A stretch of DNA of 42,386 nt from Eubacteriales bacterium (GTDB taxonomy: Bacteria; Bacillota; Clostridia; Lachnospirales; Lachnospiraceae), in the NCBI GenBank assembly GCA_030527665.1, contig JAUNAK010000013.1:1-42386 (forward strand), given 5' to 3'. The position numbers and the translations under genes were made by a program. The notes under the pieces were generated by a model, which was not told where the DNA came from, made no database searches, and was given only the letters and a program-made list of their open reading frames with translations. Shown here one piece after another: positions 41,988-42,386 of this stretch; within the stretch, counting starts at the first letter, position 1; each line of letters starts with the position of its first letter.

Positions 41988-42386
41988 TTAATTCAGTTTC
42001 TGCGGATTGGTTACAGAAACCTTGTGATCATACCAGTTTCCTTTTTTTCCTACCAGAGCCAGATCAAACTCCTCATCCAGAACCGGAACCGGAACGTCGT
42101 ATCCGTATACTTCTTCGACAGCCCCATCGCTGTAAGTCACTTCATCAGTCGTCGGCTGGAGAAGCTCTGCTCCCTCTTCCTGTGCATCCGCAGCCAGGCC
42201 CGGATAGAGGTTAACGATATTCTTGGAAACCAGTGTGATATGTACGGTCATCTGTCCGTCTGCAACGGTAAGCTCTGCTTTTCCTTCTTTTGTTTCATTT
42301 ACATGGAACATGCTGCTGTCAGTATTGAATTCTACCTCATATACACCATCCTCCAAGGCAGCTGCTGTAGCTGCATCCTCAGCAGT
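41988..42386 (-). CDS. Extracellular NEAT/iron-transport-associated-like domain protein, C-terminal part (cut by window edge)
   Basis: The reading frame enters from the right edge (Ala/Thr-rich TAEDAATAAALEDG) and stops at 41988; 132 residues are visible, so the start is outside. The visible part is a beta-sandwich (DGVYEVEFNTDSSMFHV, AELTVADGQMTVHITLVSK, EEVYGYDVPVPVLDEEFDLA, NWYDHKVSVTN). This resembles NEAT or iron-transport-associated extracellular domains from surface proteins of Lachnospiraceae, a memory-based match. An Ala/Glu-rich stretch before it is typical of linkers. Heme or other ligand binding is not shown by the sequence. No anchoring motif is in view. Confidence 0.55.
   Translation of the reverse strand, partial: TAEDAATAAALEDGVYEVEFNTDSSMFHVNETKEGKAELTVADGQMTVHITLVSKNIVNLYPGLAADAQEEGAELLQPTTDEVTYSDGAVEEVYGYDVPVPVLDEEFDLALVGKKGNWYDHKVSVTNPQKLN

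Noticed and set aside
1-42386. CRISPR arrays, tRNA or rRNA genes, insertion sequences, phage genes
   Set aside because: None was seen. The tandem repeats found have units of 17-36 bp directly adjoining each other without spacers, unlike CRISPR.

Overview
The window looks like chromosome from a gut-type Clostridia member of the Firmicutes, most likely Lachnospiraceae. That placement is an inference from several signs: AGGAGG-type ribosome binding sites, a Phe-specific T-box leader on pheST, a stand-alone RelA-type alarmone synthetase, a MurT ligase, a class II (Firmicutes-type) galT, an ECF-type S component and GH94 phosphorylases. No phage, IS, CRISPR, rRNA or tRNA gene was seen. Most genes lie on the minus strand.

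Layout. 1-3405: two GH94 glycoside phosphorylases (one cut by the window edge), with a 25-bp triple repeat between them. 3720-5317: a cysteine desulfurase and an ArsC/Spx-like protein. 5397-9584: pheS-pheT behind a T-box leader, with an odd cluster of hairpins and 19-bp direct repeats between the leader and pheS. 9622-11617: moaA-moaC-moaB for molybdopterin synthesis. 11910-13594: an acidic Glu/Ala-rich protein and a divergent AraC regulator. 13684-16897: galT and galK. Each has in its 5' leader a copy of the same 74-bp element, whose sequence differences keep an RNA stem-loop intact; this is the best candidate here for an undescribed element. 17043-22269: HAD phosphatase, RsmJ, a methyltransferase and a DnaQ-RecD2 fusion helicase. 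22659-24825: MurT with no adjacent gatD, then a small RelA/SpoT synthetase. 25138-30248: a GntR-regulated set made of an acyl-CoA-synthetase-like enzyme, an E2-like acyltransferase whose catalytic His position is Glu, and an NhaC-type antiporter. 30510-37063: GH35 and GH2 glycosidases with two AraC regulators, plus a 45-bp palindrome and hairpin cluster. 37193-42386: ECF S component, an unassigned protein, a membrane-anchored polysaccharide deacetylase, a metal-dependent amidohydrolase preceded by three 17-bp repeats, and the end of an extracellular binding protein.

How the genes fit together. The GH35 and GH2 enzymes would release galactose from oligosaccharides. GalK and GalT, about 14 kb away, would move it into the Leloir pathway. 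The GH94 enzymes would save ATP by phosphorolysis of beta-glucosides. Three AraC-type regulators with sugar-sensing N-terminal domains fit this carbohydrate role. No sugar transporter, galE or galM is in the window, so uptake and epimerisation must be encoded elsewhere. The remaining genes are housekeeping functions (translation, sulfur transfer, cofactor synthesis, DNA repair, cell wall).
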